Below, in pieces: positions 34,771 through 44,463 of a DNA stretch of 59,500 nucleotides. This DNA is from Prevotellaceae bacterium (GTDB taxonomy: Bacteria; Bacteroidota; Bacteroidia; Bacteroidales; UBA932), in the NCBI GenBank assembly GCA_031258755.1, contig JAIRMK010000207.1:1-59500 (forward strand), in the 5' to 3' direction. Under the pieces are notes generated by a model. The model saw only the letters and a list, made by a program, of their open reading frames with translations. It had not been told where the DNA came from and did no database searches. Numbering within the stretch: position 1 is the first letter of the stretch; every line of letters starts with the position of its first letter. The translations under genes and the position numbers were made by a program.

Positions 34771-36423
34771 ATGAAAATGAAAAATTTCATAAAAAAAGGG
34801 CTGGTGAGCATGTTAATAATCGCCGCCACCGGATGTGAGAAATTTCTCGAAGAAGACTTAAAATCAGAATTGTCGCCTACCAATACCTTTACCAGCACCT
34901 ATGGATTTGAGGTAGGCTCTGCCGGACTTTATGCGCTTACGCGCGCCGAGTATAATACATGGGGCGAAGAAGATGCGTTTATGCACGGTGCTGCTTGTGT
35001 TTACGAAACATTGCATATTGCTACGGATATTGTGGAAGCAATAAACAGTGACGCCTCCCTGACGGCATTTGCCAATTTGACCCTGACGCCTGAAGAAAGG
35101 TTTGTGGCCTCATATTGGAGGTGGGCATATAGCGTGATCGCTTCAGCCAACGAAATATTGCTCTTTTCAGAAAAAAACAACAACTGGGATTTACCAACAG
35201 ATAAGATACGTTTTCAGGCCGAAGCCCGTTTTTTCCGCGCTTACGCTTACCGTACGTTGGTCTATCTCTATGGCGATGTACCCTATGTGGAAACAATATT
35301 ATATGATTTCCAACTCAATTTCACCCGTACGCCCAAAGCAGAAGTATTGGGATATATAATAGAGGATCTAAAATTTGCAACCGAATATTTGCCGGATAAT
35401 CCGGATAACGTGAAAGAAGGAAAACTCACCAAATGGGCTGCGTATCATTTATTAAGCGAAATGTATCTGTTACAGGAAGAATACACGCTGGCAGAGGAAG
35501 CCGCATTAGCTGTGATTAATAGCAAATATTTCGAGTTGATGAAGACCCGTTATGGCGTGAATGAAAAACTGCCCGGTGACGTATTCTGTGACTTGTTTAT
35601 TGAAAACAACCAAAACAGAAAAAGTGGCAACAAAGAGAGTATTTGGGTGCTGCAACTTGAATTTAATACAATCGGAGGAGGATCCAATTCTACCGATTGG
35701 ACACGCAGGGCGTGGATCCCTAATTATTCCAGTATAACAGGTTTTGTTTTAGCCGACTCACTGGGTGGTCGTGGTTTGGGACAGATCGTTCCCATGAAAT
35801 GGTGGATCGGCACCGGAGGCACCAACCTCACCGACAATATTACCGGCATTTTCGAGGCAACAGATATCCGTAACTCAAACTACAATATCAAACGCAACTG
35901 GTATTACAACAACCCGGCAGAAACGTCATTATATGGTAAAAAATGTAATATCACAGAATCAACCTGGTTCTCCGTTAAACATTTATTCCCGGCGCTAACC
36001 AAATTCTTCTATGGACGTGCAGAGAACTTAACCCTTACCGGTAGCTATAAAGACCGTATGAAATTCCGTTTGGCTGAAACCTATCTATTACTTGCCGAAG
36101 CTTACCTGGGACAGCAGAACCCTAATAAAGCTGCCGATGCGGTAAACGAAGTACGCAGGCGGGCTGGAGCAACACCAGTAAGCGCTATAGATATGACCAT
36201 GGATTATTTGCTTGATGAACGTATCCGTGAATTGGTGGGAGAAGAAAGCCGTCGTTTTACATTGGTGCGCACCAATAAACTGATAGACCGGGTAAGGACT
36301 TACAATACGACCCTTAGCGCTAAAATCACAGAAAGAGATTTATTGTGGCCTATTCCACAATCTATAATTGACGCTAACCGTGATATCGAATTTCCTCAAA
36401 ATCCGGGATACGGCGAAAATTGA
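34771..36423 (+). CDS. SusD/RagB-family lipoprotein of the large PUL
   Basis: A 550-residue surface lipoprotein (AATGCEKFLEEDL, Cys near 22, followed by acidic residues that fit surface export). SusD blocks include RFQAEARFFRAYAYRTLVYLYGDVPYVE (about 147-174), WAAYHLLSEMYLLQEEYTLAEEAALAVI, and the C-terminal RLAETYLLLAEAYLGQQNPNKAADAVNEVRRRAGATP with LDERIRELVGEESRRFTLVR. It should form the lid of the SusC transporter and bind the target glycan. Length is normal. Confidence 0.96.
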   Translation: MKMKNFIKKGLVSMLIIAATGCEKFLEEDLKSELSPTNTFTSTYGFEVGSAGLYALTRAEYNTWGEEDAFMHGAACVYETLHIATDIVEAINSDASLTAFANLTLTPEERFVASYWRWAYSVIASANEILLFSEKNNNWDLPTDKIRFQAEARFFRAYAYRTLVYLYGDVPYVETILYDFQLNFTRTPKAEVLGYIIEDLKFATEYLPDNPDNVKEGKLTKWAAYHLLSEMYLLQEEYTLAEEAALAVINSKYFELMKTRYGVNEKLPGDVFCDLFIENNQNRKSGNKESIWVLQLEFNTIGGGSNSTDWTRRAWIPNYSSITGFVLADSLGGRGLGQIVPMKWWIGTGGTNLTDNITGIFEATDIRNSNYNIKRNWYYNNPAETSLYGKKCNITESTWFSVKHLFPALTKFFYGRAENLTLTGSYKDRMKFRLAETYLLLAEAYLGQQNPNKAADAVNEVRRRAGATPVSAIDMTMDYLLDERIRELVGEESRRFTLVRTNKLIDRVRTYNTTLSAKITERDLLWPIPQSIIDANRDIEFPQNPGYGEN

Positions 36424-36463
36424 GAATAATGATTTTTTATTTTAAATTATAAAAACAACATTT

Positions 36464-37675
36464 ATGAAAAAGGTAAAATATTTATATAAAACATTGCCGT
36501 TATTGTTTGCCATACTTTGTTTGAATGCCTGTATCTATGAAATTCAAGACATTGATAAGGTTAAAGAACATATAGAACTAACGGCTTCAGCTACCGACAT
36601 CGCGCTGGATGAAAACAATCTTACAACCGGTATGTTGACTTTCACATGGACTGAAGCGAGACAAATGTCCAGTGAGTACATTGTCTCTTATACCACAAAA
36701 CTGGATATTGTAGGCAACAACTTTGGTACGTCCACAGTGATCCTTAACTACGAGGACGAAGGGGTATTCAGTAGAAGCTTCACTTTCGAGCAATTGCACA
36801 ATTGGGCAAACGACAAATGGAAACTACCTATAAACAGGGTTTTTACACTCGAATTCCGGGTTACTGCCGAATGGGAAGGCGGGCCTACATTTGAAACACC
36901 TGAGGTCCGTACGGTTACTGTTGACGTACAACCTATTAAAGTTGTGGTTTTTGATGCCGACAAGATGTTCATTGCAGGTAATGCAGTGCCGGGATCTAAA
37001 ATAGAGATAAATAAAACTTTAGAGAATGCAAGTCAATATGCATGGTTTGGCAATCTAAATCCCGGAGAATTACAAATCCCTGTGGAATTAGAAGGAATGA
37101 CTTATTACATCATTCCGGAAGATGAAGATGGCAGTACGTTACAAGACGGTATCGCAGAAAATGTGAAAATGGAGGAAAATCCTGTTTCCTGGAACATAGC
37201 AACTGCGGGAGAATACCGTATTGTTATAAATATGGAAGCTAAAGTAGTTACCATTTACTCTTCTGCCACAGCGCTTCAACCTGCTGTTGTTAACTGGACA
37301 CATCCTATTAATGGAGCTCAACAAACTACTGTAACGCAACTATGGCGTTATAAAGCTTGGGAATGGGTTACTGACAGTAACCAATATTTTTCACAAAGCT
37401 TGGCTGACCCTCAGATATTTGTCTATTCCGGGCCTGCATTTAGCGGAACTACTAAATTTGGCGTCGCTGCACATAACAATAGTTATGTGTACACCAACGG
37501 TAATAACGGTGCAACTGTTGTGGCTGCTCTTAATACTGTTTACACCTTATATGGTGGCAATGGTGGTAGTGGTGCTGGAACGAATGAACGCAATTCGTAT
37601 ATAAATTTTACTCCGGCAACGAACTTTATTGTTATTAATATAAGAAATATGACGTTTTCTGCTGAAAGTCATTAA
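36464..37675 (+). CDS. SusE/SusF-like surface glycan-binding lipoprotein
   Basis: A 403-residue lipoprotein (LCLNACIYEIQD, Cys near 23). The N-terminal part (about 36-150) is a SusE-type Ig-like domain (LTASATDIALDENNLTTGMLTFTWTEAR... VSYTTKLDI). Then come beta-rich modules with the typical MFIAGNAVPGSKIEINKTLENASQYAWFG motif of starch-binding SusE/F relatives, and a Gly/Asn-rich C-terminal sandwich. Its place directly after SusD agrees with a surface glycan-binding role. The C-terminal module probably sets specificity, which cannot be read here. Confidence 0.85.
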   Translation: MKKVKYLYKTLPLLFAILCLNACIYEIQDIDKVKEHIELTASATDIALDENNLTTGMLTFTWTEARQMSSEYIVSYTTKLDIVGNNFGTSTVILNYEDEGVFSRSFTFEQLHNWANDKWKLPINRVFTLEFRVTAEWEGGPTFETPEVRTVTVDVQPIKVVVFDADKMFIAGNAVPGSKIEINKTLENASQYAWFGNLNPGELQIPVELEGMTYYIIPEDEDGSTLQDGIAENVKMEENPVSWNIATAGEYRIVINMEAKVVTIYSSATALQPAVVNWTHPINGAQQTTVTQLWRYKAWEWVTDSNQYFSQSLADPQIFVYSGPAFSGTTKFGVAAHNNSYVYTNGNNGATVVAALNTVYTLYGGNGGSGAGTNERNSYINFTPATNFIVINIRNMTFSAESH

Positions 37676-37688
37676 AATACTGTAAGAT

Positions 37689-39257
37689 ATGAAAATTATA
37701 AACAACAAAACAATGATCTCTTGTGTATTGGCCGTATTCTTATGCTTCTCACTCTATACTTGTAAAGAGAGCAATGAAAATGAAAACGAAAATTATCCGG
37801 AAGCCACTTTAGTTAAACCTAAATACAATAGGATATCGACATTACATAATCCACTGAATGGTTGGGTTATGTACGCTTCAGCTTCAGCGGAAGACACCTA
37901 TTGGGATACGGAGTTCTATGTAGCAGACCTTGGGAAAAAGGTAAAAGCTATAGACTATGCTTCTGCTTGTTATATCCGCACCAGTTGGGCTACAATGAAC
38001 CCCGGTGATGGGGTTTATGCGTGGAGAGATCCTAATACTAAGGTTGGAAAAATGATTGAGGGCGCAAGACAAAGGGGGAAACCCATAGCCTTCCGCTTTG
38101 TGGTTGACGGACGCGATCAAGGTTTAAATACGCCGCAGTTTGTATTCGATAACGGCGCCGAATATTATCTTGAAAATGCCAGTTACCCGACCCGAAAAAC
38201 ACCGTATCCCCAAAATCCGGTGTTCCAACAATACTATACCAAATTTATTGAAGCATTGGCCGAAGATTTCAATGATCCCGACCGGACTGCTTTCATTGAT
38301 GCTTACGGTTTGGGTAAATGGGGTGAAGCGCACAATGTAGTTTATGAAGATCCTAACACTTCTACCGGCGCAAATACCGAAAGACTCAAAAGAGAGGTTT
38401 TCGAATGGATTACAAATTTATATACGCGGACCTTTACGGAGGTGCCGCTGGTTATCAATTATCACCGTGTAGTCGGGCATCCTGCAAGTGATGGAGCGCT
38501 TAACGAAAATACCGAAGAACTTTTGACCATGGCTATCAACAAAGGATATGGCCTTAGACAGGATGCTTTCGGCATGACTGATTATTATAAAAGTTGGGAA
38601 AAAAGCTTCGCTAAAACATGGAACTATAAACGCCCGATCATCATGGAAGGAGGCTGGATTACAGGCGGAACACATCGTTACTGGATTGATCCGAGCGGTA
38701 AATACCGCGAAGGCCACCCCGAAGATGTGCGGCAAGGAGAGTTCGATGCATCGATGGATGCGCATGTAAATATGATGGACTTCAGGGTGGGCAACGAAAC
38801 AGAAACCTGGTTTACATTATGTTTTGGGCTTGTACAACGCTTCATTTCCGAAGGCGGATACCGCCTCTATCCGGATCAGATATATTTACCTGAAAACATC
38901 AGTAAAGGAGCAGAAGTAACCATTTCCCATCGCTGGAGAAATATGGGCTGGGGATATTTCCCTAATAATATCCCGCAATGGAATTATAAATATAAAGTTG
39001 CTTTTGCCCTTTTGGATGCTGACGATAATGTGAAAAAGATATTGGTTGATACAGACAGTGAGCCGTCAAATTGGTTAAAGGACACCCCTGTCTCATATGA
39101 TTTCAAAATAACTGTAGATTTACCTGCAGGAGACTATAAGTGGGCTGTGGCCATTGTAGACACAAAAAAAGATAATCAACCCGCGATACAACTTGCCGTA
39201 AGTGATGATATTACTGCCGAAGGATGGGTTAAACTCCTGGATGTGCAGGTGAAATAG
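37689..39257 (+). CDS. DUF4832-type glycoside-hydrolase-like lipoprotein
   Basis: A 522-residue lipoprotein (SLYTCKESNENENENYPE, with an acidic linker after the Cys that suggests surface exposure). Residues about 45-390 look like a TIM-barrel of the DUF4832 type: HNPLNGWVMYA, CYIRTSWATMNPGDGVYAW, GKPIAFRFVVDGR, FIDAYGLGKWGEAHN (a Glu where clan A hydrolases have the acid/base), and RPIIMEGGWITGG (a candidate second catalytic Glu). The last ~130 residues form a beta-sandwich (AEVTISHRWRNMGWGYFPNN). It is probably a surface endo- or exo-acting hydrolase or a binding protein. The activity is not established for the family. Confidence 0.75.
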   Translation: MKIINNKTMISCVLAVFLCFSLYTCKESNENENENYPEATLVKPKYNRISTLHNPLNGWVMYASASAEDTYWDTEFYVADLGKKVKAIDYASACYIRTSWATMNPGDGVYAWRDPNTKVGKMIEGARQRGKPIAFRFVVDGRDQGLNTPQFVFDNGAEYYLENASYPTRKTPYPQNPVFQQYYTKFIEALAEDFNDPDRTAFIDAYGLGKWGEAHNVVYEDPNTSTGANTERLKREVFEWITNLYTRTFTEVPLVINYHRVVGHPASDGALNENTEELLTMAINKGYGLRQDAFGMTDYYKSWEKSFAKTWNYKRPIIMEGGWITGGTHRYWIDPSGKYREGHPEDVRQGEFDASMDAHVNMMDFRVGNETETWFTLCFGLVQRFISEGGYRLYPDQIYLPENISKGAEVTISHRWRNMGWGYFPNNIPQWNYKYKVAFALLDADDNVKKILVDTDSEPSNWLKDTPVSYDFKITVDLPAGDYKWAVAIVDTKKDNQPAIQLAVSDDITAEGWVKLLDVQVK

Positions 39258-39293
39258 CATATCGTTTTTAAATCTTAAAAGACCGGATTTGCG

Positions 39294-40499
39294 ATGATTA
39301 GAAAAGTCTTGATAACGTGTACGGTTTTGACCGGATTAGTATCCTGTAGCCAAACGAAAAACAGGCCGGATGAGCCGTCTCTCCTGTCAGTGGTGGACAG
39401 TGCTTTGGCCTTTTCCGAAAAGCAATCTTTATTGATGGCTCAAAAGTACGATACTTTAGAAGATCGATTACCCCGTACCTGTGAAAACGGGAAAGATATA
39501 TCTTCTAATTCGCGATGGTGGTGCAGCGGATTTTTTCCCGGTGTATTGTGGTATCTGTATGAGCATAACAAGAACCCCGAAATATTGAAATATGCCCGGC
39601 TTTATACCGACAGGGTAGAAAAGGAAAAATACACGACAGACAACCATGATGTGGGGTTTATGTTATATTGCAGCTTCGGCAACGGATTACGGTTGACAGG
39701 AGACAAACGTTATGAAGAAGTGTTGCTAACGGGAGCAAAATCGTTGGCTACGCGTTACAATCCGGATGTAGGGTTAATCCGCTCGTGGGATCATAATAAA
39801 GAGAAGTGGCAATATCCGGTTATTATAGATAATCTGATGAACCTTGAATTGTTGCTGTGGGCAGCTAACGCATCGGGCGATCCTACATTTAAAACAATAG
39901 TTATTTCTCATGCTGATAAGACAATCAAAAATCATTTCCGTCCCGATTATAGTTCATTCCATGTCGTATCCTATGATACTGCCATAGGAAAGCCTCACCT
40001 GAAGCAAACCCATCAGGGTTATTCCGATGAGTCGGCATGGAGTCGTGGACAAGCTTGGGGGCTTTATGGCTATGCTTATTTGTACAGGGAAACAAAAGAT
40101 GCGCGGTATCTGGAACAAGCCAAGAATATTGCCAACTTCCTGATTTATCACCCAAATATGCCGGAGGATTATATTCCTTATTGGGATTTTAACACGCCGG
40201 AAATACCGAATACTCCTCGTGATGCATCTGCCGCCTGCATTATAGCTTCGGCGCTCATAACACTGAGCGACTATGTGGATAAAGAACTTTCAGCGGAATA
40301 CATGAAAGTAGTAGAAAAACAGATACGTACCCTGTCGTCACCGGAATATACGGCAAAACCGGGAGAGAACGGATGTTTTATCTTAAAACACAGCACCGGC
40401 GCTTATCCGCTTAAATCAGAAATAGATGTACCTCTTACCTATGCCGATTATTATTATATGGAAACTTTAACCCGGCTTCGTAAAAAACTAACAAAGTAA
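39294..40499 (+). CDS. GH88 unsaturated uronyl hydrolase
   Basis: A 401-residue lipoprotein (GLVSCSQTK, Cys at 18) of glycoside hydrolase family 88. The (alpha/alpha)6-barrel signature is clear. The two catalytic Asp residues of unsaturated glucuronyl hydrolases align with Asp119 (DNHDVGFMLYCSFGNGLR) and Asp179 (VIIDNLMNLELLLWAA). SDESAWSRGQAWGLYGYAYLYRETKD (about 244-269) is the strongest family motif. Such enzymes remove 4,5-unsaturated uronic acids from the ends of lyase products, probably in the periplasm. No polysaccharide lyase is encoded in the window, so the substrate must come from elsewhere or from another enzyme. Confidence 0.93.
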   Translation: MIRKVLITCTVLTGLVSCSQTKNRPDEPSLLSVVDSALAFSEKQSLLMAQKYDTLEDRLPRTCENGKDISSNSRWWCSGFFPGVLWYLYEHNKNPEILKYARLYTDRVEKEKYTTDNHDVGFMLYCSFGNGLRLTGDKRYEEVLLTGAKSLATRYNPDVGLIRSWDHNKEKWQYPVIIDNLMNLELLLWAANASGDPTFKTIVISHADKTIKNHFRPDYSSFHVVSYDTAIGKPHLKQTHQGYSDESAWSRGQAWGLYGYAYLYRETKDARYLEQAKNIANFLIYHPNMPEDYIPYWDFNTPEIPNTPRDASAACIIASALITLSDYVDKELSAEYMKVVEKQIRTLSSPEYTAKPGENGCFILKHSTGAYPLKSEIDVPLTYADYYYMETLTRLRKKLTK

Positions 40500-40525
40500 T
40501 TATCTTTGCTAAAAATTCGGAACTT

Positions 40526-42385
40526 ATGAAAAAATTATGCGAGGTTATTGCACTGTTATTTATCAGTTCTTTTGGATATTCTGCAAATATATTGGTTGAG
40601 GCCGAGAGCTTTAAAAACAAGGGCGGCTGGGTTTTAGATCAGCAATTTATGGATCAAATGGGCTCTCCCTACCTTATGGCACACGGCATGGGGAAATCGG
40701 TTGCAGAGGCGAAGACAACAGTAACCTTTCCCGAAACAGGCGCCTATTATGTGTATGTCCGGACTTTTAATTGGACGTCTCCCTGGAATACCGCAGAAGG
40801 CCCCGGTCGGTTTATGCTAAAAATAAACAATAAAAAGCTGCCGGCGGTATTAGGCTCAAAAGGCTCCCAATGGCTGTGGCAATATGCAGGAAAAGTCGCC
40901 ATTAATAATCCTGATGCCACGGTTTCTCTTATCGATCTCACCGGATTTAACGGTCGCTGTGATGCTGTTTATTTTACAACCGAGTACGGTAATATACCGC
41001 CATCGGATGTAAAAGAATTGGCCAAATTCAGAAAAGAAAAACTAAATATACCGGATACGCCGGCGCAAACAGTGTCCTGTGATTTCGTGGTCGTAGGTGG
41101 AGGTATTGCCGGGATGTGTGCTGCTGCGGCGGCGTCACGTCTGGGCTGTACAGTAGCATTAATAAACGACCGTCCGGTATTGGGCGGGAACAACAGCGCT
41201 GAAGTCAGGGTACATCTTGGGGGATCTATAGAACTTGAACCTAATAAAGGATTAGGCCGTATGATCCGCGAGTTCGGACACGCCCGCGAAGGTAATGCCA
41301 AACCGGGCGATTATTACGAAGACGAAAAGAAAAGCGAGTTTATAGCCAATGAGAAAAATATAACCTTGTTCTCCAATTACCGTGCTGTTTCCGTGAAAAA
41401 AACAGGAGATAAAATAGCATCAATCATAATTAAAAATATAGAAACCGGCAAAGAAATTTGTTTAACAGCGCCTCTTTTTTCCGATTGTACAGGCGATGGC
41501 ACAATTGGCTATTTAGCCGGAGCCGACTATACAAGCGGACGCGAAAGCCGTGTCGAATTTGGCGAAGAGCTGGCTCCTGAAACAGCCGATAATATGACGA
41601 TGGGCGCCTCTGTACAGTGGTATGCGGTGGATACCGGCAAAAAAGCAAATTTTCCGCTGTTCAAATATGGCGTCGAGTTCAATGACGCAAACAGTGAAAA
41701 AGTGACGATGGGCGAATGGAAATGGGAAACAGGGATGAACCGTGATCAGATAAACGAGTTTGAACGCATACGCGACTACGGTTTGCTCGTAGTATATTCC
41801 AACTGGAGTTTTCTTAAAAATGAACTGAAAGCGAATGTAAAATATCGCACTTATGAACTTGGTTGGGTGGCTTATATTGCCGGTAAGCGCGAAACTCGCC
41901 GGCTGCTGGGCGATTATATCCTGAAACAGGACGATATTGACAAGAACGTATTCCATGAAGACGCATCATTCACCACTACTTGGAGTATCGATTTGCATTT
42001 TCCTGATCCTGAAAATTCCAAAAAATTTCCGGAACAGGAGTTTAAAGCGGCTACGAAACATATTCATATATACCCTTATGCCGTGCCTTACCGTTGTTTG
42101 TATTCCCGGAATGTAGACAACCTGTTTATGGCCGGGCGCGACATCAGTGTTACACATGTGGCGTTAGGCACTGTAAGGGTAATGCGTACTACCGGTATGA
42201 TGGGAGAGGTGGTCGGCATGGCGTCGTCATTATGCAAAAAATATAATGCTTCCCCACGCAAAATATACCAGTCGCATTTGGCCGAGCTAAAAGAGTTGAT
42301 GAAAGAAGGCGTGGGCAAGAAAGATGTTCCCGACAACCAAAAATTCAATGAGCAAAAATCACTGGAAGCGCCTCGTAGAAAATAA
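40526..42385 (+). CDS. Exported FAD-dependent oxidoreductase with N-terminal beta-sandwich
   Basis: A 619-residue protein with a Sec-type signal peptide lacking a twin arginine. Residues about 20-155 form a jelly-roll like a carbohydrate-binding module (ILVEAESFKNKGGWVLDQQF... GAYYVYVRTFNW). From about 184 comes an FAD_oxidored (PF12831) domain: the dinucleotide fold FVVVGGGIAGMCAAAAASRLG (GGGIAG at 191-196), RPVLGGNNSAEVRVHLGG, SDCTGDGTIGYLAGADY, and the late LFMAGRDISVTHVALGTVRVM. Relatives occur in many PULs, where they may oxidise a sugar hydroxyl; the reaction is not settled. Export of a flavoprotein without a Tat signal is notable. Confidence 0.88.
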   Translation: MKKLCEVIALLFISSFGYSANILVEAESFKNKGGWVLDQQFMDQMGSPYLMAHGMGKSVAEAKTTVTFPETGAYYVYVRTFNWTSPWNTAEGPGRFMLKINNKKLPAVLGSKGSQWLWQYAGKVAINNPDATVSLIDLTGFNGRCDAVYFTTEYGNIPPSDVKELAKFRKEKLNIPDTPAQTVSCDFVVVGGGIAGMCAAAAASRLGCTVALINDRPVLGGNNSAEVRVHLGGSIELEPNKGLGRMIREFGHAREGNAKPGDYYEDEKKSEFIANEKNITLFSNYRAVSVKKTGDKIASIIIKNIETGKEICLTAPLFSDCTGDGTIGYLAGADYTSGRESRVEFGEELAPETADNMTMGASVQWYAVDTGKKANFPLFKYGVEFNDANSEKVTMGEWKWETGMNRDQINEFERIRDYGLLVVYSNWSFLKNELKANVKYRTYELGWVAYIAGKRETRRLLGDYILKQDDIDKNVFHEDASFTTTWSIDLHFPDPENSKKFPEQEFKAATKHIHIYPYAVPYRCLYSRNVDNLFMAGRDISVTHVALGTVRVMRTTGMMGEVVGMASSLCKKYNASPRKIYQSHLAELKELMKEGVGKKDVPDNQKFNEQKSLEAPRRK

Positions 42386-42394
42386 ATTTTAGAT

Positions 42395-44455
42395 ATGCGA
42401 CATCTATTCCTATTCTTAGTAGCGTTCATCGGCCTGTCGGCTGTTCATGCCCAAAATGGCTATTACAGCCGGCTGGAAAATGATACCTTGACAATAGGAA
42501 ACAGTTTGATAGAAAGAAAATTCGTTTGGAACAAAGGAAACCTGATCACATATAGCCTGACAAACAAGGCTTCGGGACATTGTTGGTTGAATAAAACAAA
42601 ATCACCGGATTTTCAGGTGTCAAAAAATATAACGAATATATCCAACCCTTCTTATACCGCGAAGGAAATAGATGAAACCGCTATACATCCGGCCTGTTTG
42701 GAAACCGTAGTGTCTTTCTCTTTAGGCGCCTTGGATATAAAAAGAGTATTTCGTATATACAAGGATAGCCCTGCCATAGCCTGCGATACGTATCTCAAAG
42801 GAAAGGCCGGCGCCATGCCGGATGACAAATCGGTTGATCCGGCAGACAGGAAAAACATTGAATTTACAGAAGACATGAACGCTATGCAAGTGACCACTGT
42901 GTTAGACCAACTAAAACCGGAGGGATTTCACTGGCAGACAAAAACAGTAGCGTTTTATGATGTAAGCGACTGGAACAATAATCTTGTCTTCGAGCGCAAA
43001 TTCATCCCTTATCGCAAAAACGCACATAAAGGTAATCTGCTATTTGCTTATAATATGGAAAATGACAATGGCTTCTTTTTCTTGAAAGAAGCGCCATGCT
43101 TAAATGCGCAGTTGGCATACAACGGGTATGACTTTATCACGGAGTTTGGCCATTTTGTCGTAACAGGTCTGGGCATGAGCGAAAAGGATATAAAGGAAGA
43201 CGAGTGGCGCAAGGCTTATGGGTGCGTGACAGGTGTTTATAGTGGTCCCGAGTTAAATCAGCTGGTAGCTTTACGCCGCTATCAGAAAAATATTCGCAAA
43301 CTCTTGCCCGGCAGGGATGAGATGGTGATGATGAATACATGGGGCGACCGCAGTCAGGATACGAAAGTGAATGAGAAATTCTGCTTATTGGAGGTGGAGC
43401 GGGCTGCACAGCTTGGTATTACACATTTCCAGATAGATGATGGCTGGCAAGTGGGAAAGAGCCCTAATTCGGCTATAACGAAAGGTTCTTTCCAAAACAT
43501 CTGGAACGATACGGATTACTGGAAACCTGACCCGCAGAAATATCCGAATGGACTGCATCCCATTGTAAAAAGGGGAAAAGAACTCGGTGTTGAAATATGC
43601 CTTTGGTTTAATCCCAGTGTGCAGCACGATTATGCCGATTGGGAGAAAGATGCACAAGCCATGATTAGCTTGTATAATGAATATGGGATCCGCACATTCA
43701 AAATAGATGGATTGGCCATTCCTGCCAAAAAATCGGAAATCAACCTGAGAAAACTGTTTGATAAAGTATTGGAGAAAACAAACAATGAGGTTATTTTCAA
43801 TCTTGACGCCACAGCCGGCCGCCGGGGAGGATACCATCTGTTAAATGAATACGGTAATATCTTTTTAGAAAACCGTTATACCGACTGGCAGAACTATTAT
43901 CCGTATTGGACATTGCGCAATCTGTGGCAATTGTCTAAATACGTCCCGGCAGAAAAATTACAGATTGAATTTTTGAATAAATGGCGGAATACAAACAAAT
44001 ACGGAAATGATATATTTGCTCCGGCAAATTATTCCTTCGAATACTTGTTTGCCACTACAATGGCCGGACAGCCATTGGCATGGTTCGAAGGAACCGGATT
44101 GCCGGAAGAAGCTTTAACTATAAATAAGTTGATAAAATCTTATAAAAAAATACAGCACGATTTCCATACCGGAACCATATTGCCGGTGGGCGACGAGCCC
44201 TCGGGCAGATCATGGACAGGTTTTCAGTCCGTAAAAGACAACCATAAAGGCTACTTTATTTTTTATAGAGAGAATACGCCTGACAAGAGTGGTGCAATTA
44301 AAACCTGGTTACCCGCCAATGTAAAAGTAAAGTGCACCCCTGTACTTGGTAATGGTAAAGCGATCACGAAAATCACAGGTCACAATGGGGCCTTAGAGGT
44401 AGAACTGGCAAATGTGAATGATTTCGTGCTGTATAAATATGAAGTAATAAAATAA
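42395..44455 (+). CDS. Clan GH-D alpha-galactosidase-like enzyme (GH36/GH27 type)
   Basis: A 686-residue exported protein (signal peptide to about 20). An N-terminal beta-supersandwich (about 30-290) precedes a TIM-barrel (about 305-600). The barrel shows FQIDDGWQVGK (DDGW at 348-351), LGVEICLWFNP, and FKIDGLA with Asp438 at the usual nucleophile position. The acid/base is probably the Asp in ENRYTDWQNYYP. A beta-sandwich closes the protein. The fold matches melibiase-type enzymes that retain configuration at alpha-galactosides or related sugars. The usual K-x-D is kept, but the exact sugar is unknown. It lies 9 bp after the FAD oxidoreductase gene. Confidence 0.85.
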   Translation: MRHLFLFLVAFIGLSAVHAQNGYYSRLENDTLTIGNSLIERKFVWNKGNLITYSLTNKASGHCWLNKTKSPDFQVSKNITNISNPSYTAKEIDETAIHPACLETVVSFSLGALDIKRVFRIYKDSPAIACDTYLKGKAGAMPDDKSVDPADRKNIEFTEDMNAMQVTTVLDQLKPEGFHWQTKTVAFYDVSDWNNNLVFERKFIPYRKNAHKGNLLFAYNMENDNGFFFLKEAPCLNAQLAYNGYDFITEFGHFVVTGLGMSEKDIKEDEWRKAYGCVTGVYSGPELNQLVALRRYQKNIRKLLPGRDEMVMMNTWGDRSQDTKVNEKFCLLEVERAAQLGITHFQIDDGWQVGKSPNSAITKGSFQNIWNDTDYWKPDPQKYPNGLHPIVKRGKELGVEICLWFNPSVQHDYADWEKDAQAMISLYNEYGIRTFKIDGLAIPAKKSEINLRKLFDKVLEKTNNEVIFNLDATAGRRGGYHLLNEYGNIFLENRYTDWQNYYPYWTLRNLWQLSKYVPAEKLQIEFLNKWRNTNKYGNDIFAPANYSFEYLFATTMAGQPLAWFEGTGLPEEALTINKLIKSYKKIQHDFHTGTILPVGDEPSGRSWTGFQSVKDNHKGYFIFYRENTPDKSGAIKTWLPANVKVKCTPVLGNGKAITKITGHNGALEVELANVNDFVLYKYEVIK

Positions 44456-44463
44456 ATATTATT

